DNA from: ZC4RG30 sp046047615
Lineage (GTDB): Bacteria; Pseudomonadota; Gammaproteobacteria; Steroidobacterales; Steroidobacteraceae
DNA length: 53,525 bases
NCBI GenBank assembly: GCA_046047615.1
Contig: JBJOHO010000069.1
Span: 1 to 53,525 of the forward strand
Direction of reading: 5' to 3'
This document shows positions 1-9,565 of the stretch, piece after piece (position 1 is the stretch's first letter; the number at the start of each line of letters is the position of its first letter). The position numbers and the translations under genes are program-made. The notes beneath the pieces were generated by a model. It was not told where the DNA came from. It searched no databases and worked only from the letters and a program-made list of their open reading frames with translations.

Positions 1-70
1 CCCACACCACCGTCCCGACGACGAGCAGGATGGGAAGGAACTGCAGGGCGCGGCCGGAGCGTTTCTTCAT
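1..70 (-). CDS. N-terminal fragment of an unidentified membrane-anchored or exported protein
   Basis: The window opens inside a minus-strand gene whose ATG is at 70. Only 23 residues are visible, beginning MKKRSGRALQFLPILLVVG. That is a short basic head followed by a hydrophobic run, as in a signal peptide or signal anchor. Family and function cannot be read from this much sequence. No clear Shine-Dalgarno precedes the ATG. It lies downstream of hppA on the same strand but is separated from it by a strong terminator (194-228) and has its own -10-like box (132-137), so it is probably a separate transcription unit. Confidence 0.6.
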   Translation of the reverse strand, partial: MKKRSGRALQFLPILLVVGTVVW

Positions 71-131
71 GGGGGAGCGGCGAGCCTGGTCGTGGCCTCG
101 GACGGGACGCGTGTCTGCCCGTCCCGGGCGG

Positions 132-137
132 AGTATA
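132..137 (-). promoter_or_regulatory. Candidate -10 box (TATACT) for the partial gene at 1-70
   Basis: Read on the minus strand the hexamer is TATACT, five of six matches to TATAAT. It lies between the hppA terminator and the partial gene. It would give a leader of about 55 bases. No convincing -35 was seen. Confidence 0.35.
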
Positions 138-193
138 TCTTTCGCGGCGCCACTCGAGCCCGGTCACCCGGGCGATGTGACGATCGATCGCCC

Positions 194-228
194 AAAAAGC
201 GAAAGGCCCCGTTTCCGGGGCCTCTCGC
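194..228 (-). terminator. Rho-independent terminator downstream of hppA
   Basis: On the minus strand a 13-bp stem (216-228 with 199-211, one G-U pair) closes a GAAA tetraloop and is followed directly by five T residues (198-194). This is a textbook intrinsic terminator, about 70 bp beyond the hppA stop. It isolates hppA from the next gene. Confidence 0.9.
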
Positions 229-264
229 TCTTCAGGCTACGGTGGGTGGCCGGTGGCTGATGGG

Positions 265-299
265 CCACCGACCACCAACCACCAACCACTAACCACCAA
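265..299. repeat. Five-copy 7-bp tandem repeat (CCACCAA) abutting the hppA stop
   Basis: Units are CCACCGA, CCACCAA, CCACCAA, CCACTAA and CCACCAA at 265, 272, 279, 286 and 293. The array ends at the base before the hppA stop triplet at 300-302. A GTGGCC at 245-250 can pair with GGCCAC at 263-268, so the array sits beside a second hairpin in the hppA 3' untranslated region, before the main terminator. The role is unknown; it may be slippage-generated sequence. Confidence 0.8.
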
Positions 300-2336
<2,037 letters not shown>

Positions 2337-2403
2337 CGAGCGGACCTCCCCGCGGTCTTCTTGTGGGTCATGGACGGCTGACGCGGACGCGGCAGCCGCA
2401 GCC

Positions 2404-2409
2404 AATATA
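2404..2409 (-). promoter_or_regulatory. Candidate -10 box (TATATT) for hppA
   Basis: TATATT on the minus strand is five of six to consensus and sits in the 109-bp gap between pfp and hppA. It would yield a leader of about 60 bases. The -35 region is poor. If active, it lets hppA be expressed separately from pfp. Confidence 0.4.
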
Positions 2410-2445
2410 GGCCGAGCCGGGGGCTTTACGCCACCGGCGTCAGTG

Positions 2446-3753
2446 TCAGGCCTTGTAGGCCGTCTTCAGCTTGCGGCGCACGGACTTGCCCTTGATGCGC
2501 ACATAATCCGGCAGACCGTCCTTGTAGGGCGGATAGGCTTCGCCTGCAATCAGTGGCTCCAGGTAGCGGCGGCACGCTGCCGTGATGCCGAAGCCGTCCG
2601 CGGTGATGAAATGGCGCGGCACCGTCTTCTCCACATTGGCCACGTCCGCCAGCGCCACGGGTTCGATCGACCAGCGGTAGGGCTTTGCGGATTTGCGGAT
2701 GATCGCCGGCATGACCGCATTGCGGCCCTTGACGGCGAGTTCCACGGCCGCCTTGCCCACCGCATAGGCCTGGTCGACGTCCACTTGCGAGGCGATGTGG
2801 CGCGCGGCCCGTTGCAGATAGTCCGCCACGGCCCAGTGGTACTTGTAACCCAGCTCTTCCTTGACCATGCCGGCGATGACCGGGCCTACGCCACCAAGCT
2901 GGGTGTGGCCGAACGCGTCCTTGGTGCCGGCTTCGGCGAGGAAGCGGCCATCCGGGTACTTGGTGCCTTCGGACACCACGATCACGCAATAGCCGTTGGA
3001 CTCGACGCTCTGCTTCACCTTGGCGAGGAAAGCCGGCTTGTCGAAGGCGATCTCCGGGAACAGGATGACCTGCGGTGCCTCACCGGCCTTGCGCCCGGCC
3101 AAACCTCCGGCCGCGGCGATCCAGCCGGCGTGCCGGCCCATGACTTCCAGCACGAATACCTTGGTGGAGGTCCGGGCCATCGAGGCCACGTCGAGGGCGG
3201 CTTCGCGCGTGGAGACGGCGATGTACTTGGCGACCGAACCGAAGCCGGGGCAGCAATCGGTGAGCGGCAGGTCGTTGTCGACCGTCTTGGGCACGCCGAC
3301 ACAGGTCACCGGGTAGCCCATGGCTTCGCCGATCTGCGACACCTTCAGTGCCGTATCCATCGAGTCGTTGCCGCCATTGTAGAAGAAATAGCCGATGTCG
3401 TGCGCCTTGAAGACCTCAATGAGACGCTCGTACTCGGCGCGGTTCTGGTCGAGGCCCTTGAGCTTGAAACGGGCGGAACCGAAGGCCCCTGCAGGTGTGT
3501 GCCGCAGTGCCTTGACCGTGGCGGGCGTCTCGGCGCTGGTGTCGATGAGGTCCTCCGTCAGCGCGCCGATGATGCCGTGGCGTCCTGCATACACCTTGCC
3601 GATGTGCTTCGGGAACTTGCGGGCGGTCTCGATGACACCTGCCGCCGACGCGTTGATGACTGCCGTGACGCCACCGGATTGGGCGTAGAAGGCGTTGCGC
3701 GGACGGGACTTGGCGGCCGCGGACGGCGCGCGCTTGCGGGTCTTCGTGCTCAT
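2446..3753 (-). CDS. pfp: Pyrophosphate-dependent 6-phosphofructokinase
   Basis: The enzyme is 435 residues and reversibly interconverts fructose 6-phosphate + PPi and fructose 1,6-bisphosphate + Pi. Visible motifs are GGNDS at 127-131, PKTVDND at 155-161 (catalytic Asp pair) and MGRHAGW at 205-211. The Asp after GGN occupies the position where ATP-using enzymes have Gly (GGDGS), which indicates PPi as phosphoryl donor. The first 18 residues are a basic, Ala/Lys/Arg-rich extension. The ATG at 3753 has AGGAG eight bases upstream. It is transcribed toward hppA, so PPi made by the reverse reaction could feed the proton pump. It is divergent from adk. Confidence 0.95.
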   Translation of the reverse strand: MSTKTRKRAPSAAAKSRPRNAFYAQSGGVTAVINASAAGVIETARKFPKHIGKVYAGRHGIIGALTEDLIDTSAETPATVKALRHTPAGAFGSARFKLKGLDQNRAEYERLIEVFKAHDIGYFFYNGGNDSMDTALKVSQIGEAMGYPVTCVGVPKTVDNDLPLTDCCPGFGSVAKYIAVSTREAALDVASMARTSTKVFVLEVMGRHAGWIAAAGGLAGRKAGEAPQVILFPEIAFDKPAFLAKVKQSVESNGYCVIVVSEGTKYPDGRFLAEAGTKDAFGHTQLGGVGPVIAGMVKEELGYKYHWAVADYLQRAARHIASQVDVDQAYAVGKAAVELAVKGRNAVMPAIIRKSAKPYRWSIEPVALADVANVEKTVPRHFITADGFGITAACRRYLEPLIAGEAYPPYKDGLPDYVRIKGKSVRRKLKTAYKA

Positions 3754-3782
3754 GGCCGGACTCCTGTGCGTTGACGGCCGGT

Positions 3783-3811
3783 TTGACCAGCCAAGTTGCG
3801 GGCGTTACTGT
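3783..3811 (+). promoter_or_regulatory. Candidate adk promoter (TTGACC-N17-TACTGT)
   Basis: TTGACC at 3783-3788 matches the -35 consensus at five of six positions. The 17-bp-spaced hexamer TACTGT is weak. It lies in the 119-bp divergent gap between pfp and adk and would give a leader of about 55 bases. Confidence 0.3.
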
Positions 3812-3872
3812 GCCAGAAGGCTGCATGTCGCGGCCATCATCACGCAAGGACAGCCAAGGGTAGGCCCATCGC

Positions 3873-4877
3873 ATGCGTATCGTTCTTCTCGGCGCGCCGG
3901 GTTCCGGCAAGGGCACGCAGTCGCAGCGGCTCGTCGAACGCTTCGGCATTCCGCAGATCTCAACCGGCGACCTGCTGCGGTCGGCCGTCGCCCGCGGTAC
4001 CTCGCTGGGCATGGCCGCCAAGGAAGCCATGGATGCCGGCCGCCTGGTCGATGACGCCATCGTGCTGGGAATGCTGCGCGAGCGGATGGCTGAGGCCGAT
4101 GCCGCGGGCGGCTTCATCCTCGATGGCTTTCCGCGCAACCTGGCGCAGGCAGCGGCGCTCGACGGCTTGCTGGCCGAGGTCGGCAAGCCGCTGACAGCAG
4201 TGGTGCTGCTTGATGTCGACCTGGGGCTGCTGACCCAGCGCATCGCCGGACGGCGCAGTTGCCGCGGCTGCGGCAGCGTCTACAACATCTACACGATGGA
4301 CCTGGGCCCCGAGCCGCGTTGCACACGCTGTGCCGACAAACCCCTGCTGTACCAGCGGCCGGACGACAACGAGGCCACCGTGGCCAACCGTCTGAAGGTC
4401 TACGCGGAACAGACGCGGCCGCTGGTCGACTACTACTCGGCCCAGGGTCTGCTGCAGGTGCTGCCGGCCAGCGGTGGCGTCGACGACATCACTGCGGCCC
4501 TGGTCGCGCTGCTCGCGCCGCCCGCGCCGCCCGCGCCGCCCGCCACGAACGTGCGCCGCCGCAAGAAGAAGTCTCCTGTCCGCAGGAAGAAAGCCGCCCG
4601 CAAGACTTCCGCCAAGGGGGTCAGCAGGGCATCGAAGTCCAAATCAAGCAAGGTAGCCAGCAAGCCCGTGAAGACCGCAAAGAAGGCCGTGAAGAAGTCC
4701 GCCCGCAAGGTCGCCAAGAAAGCCGCCGCGAAGACCGTCGCCCGCAAGGCTGCGAAGAAGGTTGCGCGCAAGTCGGCGAAGAAGGTCGCCCGCAAGTCGG
4801 CGAAGAAGGTCGCCCGCAAGGCTGCGAAGAAGGTTGCGCGCAAGGCCGCAAAGAAGGTCGCCCGCAAGGCGAAGTGA
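3873..4877 (+). CDS. adk: Adenylate kinase with zinc-type LID and C-terminal histone-H1-like tail
   Basis: Residues 1-214 form a complete adenylate kinase (ATP + AMP to 2 ADP). The P-loop GAPGSGKGT is at 7-15, and DGFPRN is at 84-89. The LID carries four cysteines (130, 133, 150, 153), the structural-zinc arrangement common in Gram-positive enzymes rather than the Cys-less LID of E. coli. After a Pro/Ala linker (about 215-224) come about 110 residues made almost only of Lys, Arg, Ala, Ser and Val, ending in five copies of KKVARKxA. Such tails occur in bacterial H1-like proteins (HctA/AlgP type) and bind nucleic acid or polyphosphate. The fusion is continuous in frame with no stop. An AAGGGTAGG ribosome site precedes the ATG. 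The kinase is certain; the tail's role is unknown. Confidence 0.95.
   Translation: MRIVLLGAPGSGKGTQSQRLVERFGIPQISTGDLLRSAVARGTSLGMAAKEAMDAGRLVDDAIVLGMLRERMAEADAAGGFILDGFPRNLAQAAALDGLLAEVGKPLTAVVLLDVDLGLLTQRIAGRRSCRGCGSVYNIYTMDLGPEPRCTRCADKPLLYQRPDDNEATVANRLKVYAEQTRPLVDYYSAQGLLQVLPASGGVDDITAALVALLAPPAPPAPPATNVRRRKKKSPVRRKKAARKTSAKGVSRASKSKSSKVASKPVKTAKKAVKKSARKVAKKAAAKTVARKAAKKVARKSAKKVARKSAKKVARKAAKKVARKAAKKVARKAK
4755..4874 (+). repeat. Five tandem 24-bp units encoding KKVARKxA in the adk tail
   Basis: Five consecutive 24-bp units each encode KKVARK followed by SA, SA, AA, AA or AK. They differ at a few synonymous and Ser/Ala sites. In-frame slippage could change copy number without disrupting the kinase domain. 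Confidence 0.9.
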
Positions 4878-4920
4878 GTTCCGGCCTGACGGATCACTTC
4901 CGTCCCGGCACGTGATCGGA

Positions 4921-4959
4921 GAAGGCGCCCGCCGCAAGGCCGGCGCCCTTCGTTTTTTT
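4921..4959 (+). terminator. Intrinsic terminator after adk
   Basis: GAAGGCGCC (4921-4929) pairs with GGCGCCCTTC (4942-4951), with one bulge, and is followed by a seven-T run at 4953-4959. It lies 44 bp after the adk stop and 28 bp before the convergent rnd stop. Confidence 0.85.
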
Positions 4960-4986
4960 GCTGGTCGTTGCCCGGTCGCGCGGTGG

Positions 4987-6114
4987 TTACAGCAGCGCCA
5001 CCAGCTCCGCTCCGATCACCTCGCGACGCCAGCCCTGCAGCACTTGGCTCTGGGCATGGCGTCCGGTGGCCAGGGCCTCCAGGTCACGTCGCGTGGCCAG
5101 CAACTCCGGCGCCAGCTCCAGCGTTGCCGCCCGCTCGCGCAGGCGGGCGCCCAGTTGCTTGAGGCGCTGCTCCAGCACCGGATCGGGAGGGCGGCGGCCA
5201 GGCAGAGGCGGCAGGCGTGCCGGCAACGCCAAGGACTCCACCAGCGCGAGCACGGCTTCGCCACTGTGTTCCATGAAGCCCGGCTGCAACTCCGGCAGCG
5301 AACGGAGTGCGTCCTGGTCGCGGGGTGCGCGATGGATGAGCGCCCGCAGTCCGGCATCGTCGAGGATCCAGCTGCGGGGCCGGTCTTTCTCCGCGGCCCG
5401 GCGCTCACGCCACGCCGCCAGGGCCTGGGCCAGCCGCTGGCGGTGGGTGTCGAGTTCCTGCACGCCCTTCAGTCGCAGCCAGGCGGCCTCGGGGTCGACG
5501 AACAGGTCCTCGCCGAGGTGCTCAAGATCCTCCGCCAGCCAGGCGAGGCGTCCCTGCCTTTCCAGGGTTTCAAGCAACAACTCACGCAATGGCAGCAGAT
5601 GGCGCACGTCCTCGCGCGCATAGGCCAGCTGGGCGTCCGACAGTGGGCGGCGCGACCAGTCGGTCCGCGTGTGGGACTTGTCGAGCTCGACGCCCAGCAG
5701 TCGTCGCACGAGTTCGGCGTAACCGACCTGGGCCGGAAAGCCGGCCAGACCTGCCGCCAGCTGGGTATCGAAGACCGGGGCGACGCGCCCGTAGAACGGC
5801 CACAGGACCTCGAGGTCCTGGCGCGCAGCGTGCATCACCTTGGTGACGGGGCCCGGACCCAGCGCTGCCTGGAACAGCGGCAGGGCAGGGTTGTCGAGCG
5901 GGTCCACCAGATGGCACTGCATGGGCGTCGAGAACTGCAGCAGGCACAGCTGTGCGCGGTAGGTCCGTTCGCGCATGAATTCGGTGTCGAGGCCGATCAC
6001 CTCGCTTGCGGCAAGTGCGGCAGCGAGCTGCTCAAGCGCCGGCTGCTGGCCGGCAGCGCCGACCGGGTGCAGAGGGGCGAGGTCGGTTGAAGGGCGGTGT
6101 AGAATCGTCATCAT
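4987..6114 (-). CDS. rnd: Ribonuclease D
   Basis: This 3'-5' exoribonuclease, 375 residues, trims tRNA precursors. The DEDDy active site is complete: Asp43 and Glu45 (DTEF), Asp100 (HAARQDLEVL), and Tyr165 with Asp169 (YAREDV). The C-terminal half contains the HRDC-type helical region. Two adjacent ATGs (6114, 6111) are possible. There is no Shine-Dalgarno, but TATCTT sits five bases before the first ATG, suggesting a leaderless mRNA starting at 6114. Its first codons overlap the start of the divergent gene at 6113 by two bases. It is convergent with adk. Confidence 0.94.
   Translation of the reverse strand: MMTILHRPSTDLAPLHPVGAAGQQPALEQLAAALAASEVIGLDTEFMRERTYRAQLCLLQFSTPMQCHLVDPLDNPALPLFQAALGPGPVTKVMHAARQDLEVLWPFYGRVAPVFDTQLAAGLAGFPAQVGYAELVRRLLGVELDKSHTRTDWSRRPLSDAQLAYAREDVRHLLPLRELLLETLERQGRLAWLAEDLEHLGEDLFVDPEAAWLRLKGVQELDTHRQRLAQALAAWRERRAAEKDRPRSWILDDAGLRALIHRAPRDQDALRSLPELQPGFMEHSGEAVLALVESLALPARLPPLPGRRPPDPVLEQRLKQLGARLRERAATLELAPELLATRRDLEALATGRHAQSQVLQGWRREVIGAELVALL
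6100..6105 (+). promoter_or_regulatory. -10 box (TAGAAT) for the gene at 6113, inside rnd codons
   Basis: TAGAAT is five of six to consensus and ends seven bases before ATG 6113. It therefore predicts transcription initiating at or next to the start codon. It lies within the first codons of the divergent rnd gene. Confidence 0.55.
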
Positions 6115-6688
6115 GAGTCAAGATACCGCCAAAGACCGGCTGCCGCTGATCCGGCTGCTGTTCGACCTGCTGCGGCTGCGGGGCGGTCCGGAGCAGGCAC
6201 CTCATTCGCCCCCCATGCTGGTCGGCCTGCTGCTCGCCTATGGTGCCGTGGGCGTGCTCGTAGCCCAGCAGTTGCCGCAGCAGGGTGCCTCCCCCCTGCT
6301 CACGACCGCATTCGCAATAGCCTTTTCCTTCGCCTGGTTGTGGCTGATGCTGCAGCTGGCGGGCAAACCGTCCCGCCTGGTGCAGACGGCGATCGCCGCC
6401 TTCGGCGTGCAACTGCTGCTGACGCCGTTCATCGCCCTGCTGCAGATGCGTCTGCTGCAGTCCCTGCAGGGCGGTGAGCTGCCGGCCCTGCTGGCCTTGG
6501 CGCTGGTGGTGGCGGCCGTCTACGTCATTGCCGTGATGGCACGCATTTTACGGGCCGCGACGGAGTGGCCGATGCCCGCCTGCGTGCTCGTCCTCATCGG
6601 CCAGTCGATGGTCGAGGGCCTGCTCGCCATCGCGCTGTTCGCGCCGCAAGCGGCAACGGCCGGCGCTGCAGCGGTGGGCGGCGCCTGA
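6113..6688 (+). CDS. Uncharacterised inner-membrane protein with five predicted helices
   Basis: The product is 191 residues and I do not recognise the family. It has a charged N-terminal segment (1-32), then five hydrophobic stretches near 35-53, 62-82, 90-110, 123-145 and 154-176, and an Ala/Gly-rich end. No enzymatic motif is visible. It is translationally coupled to mpl (stop and start overlap as TGATG), so a link to cell-envelope or murein metabolism is plausible but only inferred. The start is supported by TAGAAT seven bases upstream (leaderless) rather than by a ribosome site. Confidence 0.8.
   Translation: MSQDTAKDRLPLIRLLFDLLRLRGGPEQAPHSPPMLVGLLLAYGAVGVLVAQQLPQQGASPLLTTAFAIAFSFAWLWLMLQLAGKPSRLVQTAIAAFGVQLLLTPFIALLQMRLLQSLQGGELPALLALALVVAAVYVIAVMARILRAATEWPMPACVLVLIGQSMVEGLLAIALFAPQAATAGAAAVGGA
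6120..6125 (-). promoter_or_regulatory. -10 box (TATCTT) for rnd, inside the divergent gene
   Basis: On the minus strand TATCTT is followed by five bases and then the rnd ATG (6114). It lies within codons 3-5 of the plus-strand gene at 6113. It is four of six to consensus. Confidence 0.45.
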
Positions 6689-8073
6689 TGCACGTCCACA
6701 TCCTCGGCATCTGCGGCACCTTCATGGGCGGCATCGCCGCGCTGGCGCGTGCGGCCGGCCACACGGTGACCGGCTCGGACCGCAACGTCTATCCGCCGAT
6801 GAGCACTCAGCTGGAGCAGTTGGGTATCGGCGTGACCAGTGGCTTCGATGCCGCGCAGCTCGAGCCGCGACCGGACATCGTCGTCGTCGGCAATGTGATG
6901 AGCCGCGGCGTGCCGGTGGTCGAGGCGCTGCTCGACAGCGGCATTCCCTACGCTTCCGGCCCCGAATGGCTGGCGCGCGGCATCCTGCAGGGGCGCTGGG
7001 TGCTGGCGGTCGCCGGCACGCATGGCAAGACCACCACCACCAGCATGCTGGCGCATGTCCTTGACGACGCCGGGCTGGCACCGGGCTTTCTGGTCGGCGG
7101 TGTCCCCGGCAATTTCGACGTCAGCGCCCGCTTGGGTGAGGGCCGGCATTTCGTCATCGAGGCCGACGAATACGACACGGCCTTCTTCGACAAGCGCGCC
7201 AAGTTCGTCCACTACCGGCCGCGCACGCTGGTGCTGAACAATCTCGAGTACGACCACGCGGACATCTACCCCGACCTGCCTGCCATCCAGCGGCAGTTCC
7301 ACCACCTGGTGCGCACGGTCCCGGGCTCGGGCCTGATCGTCCACAACGCCAGGGAGCCTGCGCTGCAGGAGGTGCTGGGGCAGGGATGCTGGAGCCCCCG
7401 CGAGGCGTTTTCCCGTGGTGGCGGTGTGGGTGTGCGCTGGAACGCCCGCGACCTGGGCGGCGAGGATTTCAGCCACTTCGAGGTCCTGCGCGATGGTCTG
7501 GTGCAGGGCGAGGTGCGCTGGTCTCAATACGGTGCCCACAACGTCGACAACGCGTTGGCCGCCATTGCCGCGGCCTGCCACGCCGGCGTCCCTCCCGGGC
7601 GGGCCATCGACGCGCTGTCGCGATTCAAGGGCGTCCGCCGTCGCATGGAAGTGGTGGGCGAGGTCGCTGGCGTGCGTGTCTACGACGATTTCGCACACCA
7701 CCCGACGGCGGTGGCCACCACGATCGAGGGCTTGCGTCGGCGCATCGGCAGCGCACGGCTGCTTGCCGTGCTCGAGCCCCGCTCCAACACCATGCGCATG
7801 GGTGTGCACCGCGACACCCTCGGGCCCTCGCTGGCGGCGGCGGACGAAGTGTTCCTGTTCGCGCCGCCCGACCTGGGATGGGATCTGTCTGCGGTCATGG
7901 CGCCGCTGGGCGCCAAGGCGCACGCGGCCGCCGACATCAATGCCCTGCTGGCACAACTGATGGCCTGCATCCGCGCCGGCGACCATGTGCTGGTGATGAG
8001 CAACGGCGGCTTCGGCGGGCTGCACCGCAGGCTTGTCGAGACGCTGCGGGCGCGTGCGGCGCCCTCGCCATGA
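6688..8073 (+). CDS. mpl: UDP-N-acetylmuramate:L-alanyl-gamma-D-glutamyl-meso-diaminopimelate ligase
   Basis: Murein-recycling ligase of 461 residues in the Mur ligase family. It reattaches recovered tripeptide to UDP-MurNAc in the cytoplasm. The N-terminal Rossmann region starts MHVHILGICGTFMGG, characteristic of Mpl. The ATP-binding GTHGKTTTT is at 110-118, EADEYDTAFFD follows in the central domain, and YDDFAHHPTA opens the C-terminal domain. The ATG overlaps the upstream stop by one base, so it is coupled to the membrane-protein gene. It also overlaps the following LON-domain gene (ATGA). Confidence 0.96.
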   Translation: MHVHILGICGTFMGGIAALARAAGHTVTGSDRNVYPPMSTQLEQLGIGVTSGFDAAQLEPRPDIVVVGNVMSRGVPVVEALLDSGIPYASGPEWLARGILQGRWVLAVAGTHGKTTTTSMLAHVLDDAGLAPGFLVGGVPGNFDVSARLGEGRHFVIEADEYDTAFFDKRAKFVHYRPRTLVLNNLEYDHADIYPDLPAIQRQFHHLVRTVPGSGLIVHNAREPALQEVLGQGCWSPREAFSRGGGVGVRWNARDLGGEDFSHFEVLRDGLVQGEVRWSQYGAHNVDNALAAIAAACHAGVPPGRAIDALSRFKGVRRRMEVVGEVAGVRVYDDFAHHPTAVATTIEGLRRRIGSARLLAVLEPRSNTMRMGVHRDTLGPSLAAADEVFLFAPPDLGWDLSAVMAPLGAKAHAAADINALLAQLMACIRAGDHVLVMSNGGFGGLHRRLVETLRARAAPSP

Positions 8074-8687
8074 GTGCCGGGGCGGTGCCGGCCGGGCAGG
8101 CGGTGCGGCCCTTGTTCCCGCTGGATACGGTCCTGTTTCCCGGCGCGGCGCTGCCACTGCGGATCTTCGAGCGCCGCTATCTCGACATGGTGCGGCGCTG
8201 CGTGCAGGAAGACTCGGCGTTTGTCGTGCTGCGCCTGCAGGCCGGTGCCGAGGCGGGCGAGGCGGCCGAGGTCGCTTCCGTCGGCTGCGAGGCGCGCATC
8301 GTCGACTTCGACAGCCTGCCGGGTGGACTGCTGGGCATCACCTGCCGCGGCGGGCGCCGCGTGCGGCTGCTGGAACGCTGGCGCGATGCTGACGGCCTGA
8401 ACCGCGGGGTGATCGCCGTGCTGCCCGAGGTGTCGCCCGTGCCGATGGTGGCGCGTCATGAACGGCTGGCCGTGCTGCTGCGGGCGCTGTTGCCGCAGGT
8501 TCCGGAGCATCATCCCCGCGAAGGCTGGCAGCTGGACGATGCAGGCTGGGTTGCCGCCCGCCTTGGCGAGCTGCTGCCGCTGCCGGTGACAGACCGTCAG
8601 CAACTCCTCGAACTTGACGATCCACTTGGCCAGCTCGATTTCCTCGCGGCGCGGGTACGCATCCGCGAGCGTCTACCGCGCGACTGA
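8070..8687 (+). CDS. Stand-alone LON peptidase N-terminal (substrate-binding) domain protein
   Basis: The 205-residue protein resembles only the N-terminal substrate-binding domain of Lon: PLFPLDTVLFPGAALPLRIFE opens the fold and FERRYLDMV follows. There is no AAA+ or Ser-Lys peptidase domain, so it is not a protease itself. Such stand-alone proteins are widespread and poorly characterised; a role as a protein-interaction or adaptor module is inference. It starts at an ATGA overlap with mpl, and its last 15 bp overlap the convergent cpdA gene. Confidence 0.9.
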   Translation: MSAGAVPAGQAVRPLFPLDTVLFPGAALPLRIFERRYLDMVRRCVQEDSAFVVLRLQAGAEAGEAAEVASVGCEARIVDFDSLPGGLLGITCRGGRRVRLLERWRDADGLNRGVIAVLPEVSPVPMVARHERLAVLLRALLPQVPEHHPREGWQLDDAGWVAARLGELLPLPVTDRQQLLELDDPLGQLDFLAARVRIRERLPRD

Positions 8688-9440
8688 GAGCCAGCCCAGG
8701 CGTGTCGCGATCCGGCCATCGGGCAGCAGTTCCAGTTCGCGCCACGCCGGCGGCAGGCTGTCCAGCGCGAAGTCATCGCAGCGTGGCTTGAACTGCACGC
8801 AGGTCGAGGGGGTCCCCAGGAACCGCAGGCCGTCCACGCAGCTGTCATGCGCCTGGTGCACATGGCCGAACAGCACGCCACGCACGCGCCCGTGGCGGCG
8901 CAGCCGCTCCAGGAAGGCCGGGCTGTCCTGCAGGCCGATGCCGTCCAGCCAGGCGCTGTGCATGGGAACGGGATGGTGGTGCAGGATGACCAGGACATGC
9001 CGTTCGCCGGCATCGGCCAGTGCCCCCTCGAGTGCGTCGAGACCCCGGTCGCCCAGTTCCCCGCCGGCGCTACCCGGAACGCTGCTGTCGCACAGCACGA
9101 TCCGCCAGCCACCCCTGTCGATATGCCCGGCCGTCCGGAATCCCCGCGGCGCCAGCGCGCCCGCCAGCGCCCGGGCGTCGTCATGATTGCCCGGAATGGC
9201 CAGCAGGGCTGCCTTCTGCGTCCCGAAAATGGTGGGAAAATGCCGGTAACCGTTGATATCGTCGTGCACCAAGTCACCTGAGAGCACGATCGCATCTGCC
9301 GTGGCCAGCGCCGGCGCAGCCGCGGCAACGACCGCCTCCAGCGTCGCAAGCGTGGCCACGCCGCGCATCTGCTGCTGCGGATCGCCATACAGGTGGGGGT
9401 CGGTGAACTGGACCAGCCGGACGGTCGAGGCATCTGTCAT
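8673..9440 (-). CDS. cpdA: 3',5'-cyclic AMP phosphodiesterase, metallophosphoesterase class
   Basis: Protein of 255 residues with the full calcineurin-like dinuclear metal site: FTDPHLYGD (D and H ligands), GDLVHD, GNHDD, LHHHP and FGHVH. This is the class III (CpdA) arrangement, predicted to hydrolyse cAMP in the cytoplasm; substrate is inferred from family similarity. I chose ATG 9440. It lacks a ribosome site, but TAGAGT ends seven bases upstream, consistent with a leaderless mRNA. Longer upstream reading overlaps the tkt promoter region and looks noncoding. It is convergent with, and overlaps, the LON-domain gene. Confidence 0.9.
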   Translation of the reverse strand: MTDASTVRLVQFTDPHLYGDPQQQMRGVATLATLEAVVAAAAPALATADAIVLSGDLVHDDINGYRHFPTIFGTQKAALLAIPGNHDDARALAGALAPRGFRTAGHIDRGGWRIVLCDSSVPGSAGGELGDRGLDALEGALADAGERHVLVILHHHPVPMHSAWLDGIGLQDSPAFLERLRRHGRVRGVLFGHVHQAHDSCVDGLRFLGTPSTCVQFKPRCDDFALDSLPPAWRELELLPDGRIATRLGWLSVAR

Positions 9441-9447
9441 GCCCGGC

Positions 9448-9453
9448 ACTCTA
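9448..9453 (-). promoter_or_regulatory. -10 box (TAGAGT) for cpdA
   Basis: TAGAGT on the minus strand, four of six to consensus, separated from ATG 9440 by seven bases. This predicts a leaderless transcript. Confidence 0.45.
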
Positions 9454-9505
9454 GCCGGGCCCCGGGGGCGGTGGCATGACGCAGTTCCCGGGAGCGCTGC
9501 CGGAT

Positions 9506-9534
9506 TTGCCGTCCGCGTCGCGGCACCGGACAAT
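9506..9534 (+). promoter_or_regulatory. Candidate promoter for the tkt-gap-pgk-pyk operon
   Basis: TTGCCG (9506-9511) and GACAAT (9529-9534) are separated by exactly 17 bp, each matching four of six consensus bases. The predicted start near 9541 leaves a leader of about 25 bases before the tkt ATG. Confidence 0.4.
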
Positions 9535-9565
9535 GCGCGCCCCGTTGTCCCCCGCAGGCCGCCGC

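Noticed and set aside
265..299. CRISPR-like repeat
   Set aside because: Units are only 7 bp and contiguous with no spacers; it is a minisatellite.
2337..2405. N-terminal extension of HppA upstream of ATG 2336
   Set aside because: The extension is low-complexity and overlaps a likely promoter; ATG 2336 has a good ribosome site and a normal H+-PPase start.
6565..6687. Upstream start for mpl
   Set aside because: The preceding in-frame residues lie in the membrane-protein gene and lack conservation; MHVHILGICG at 6688 is the canonical Mpl start.
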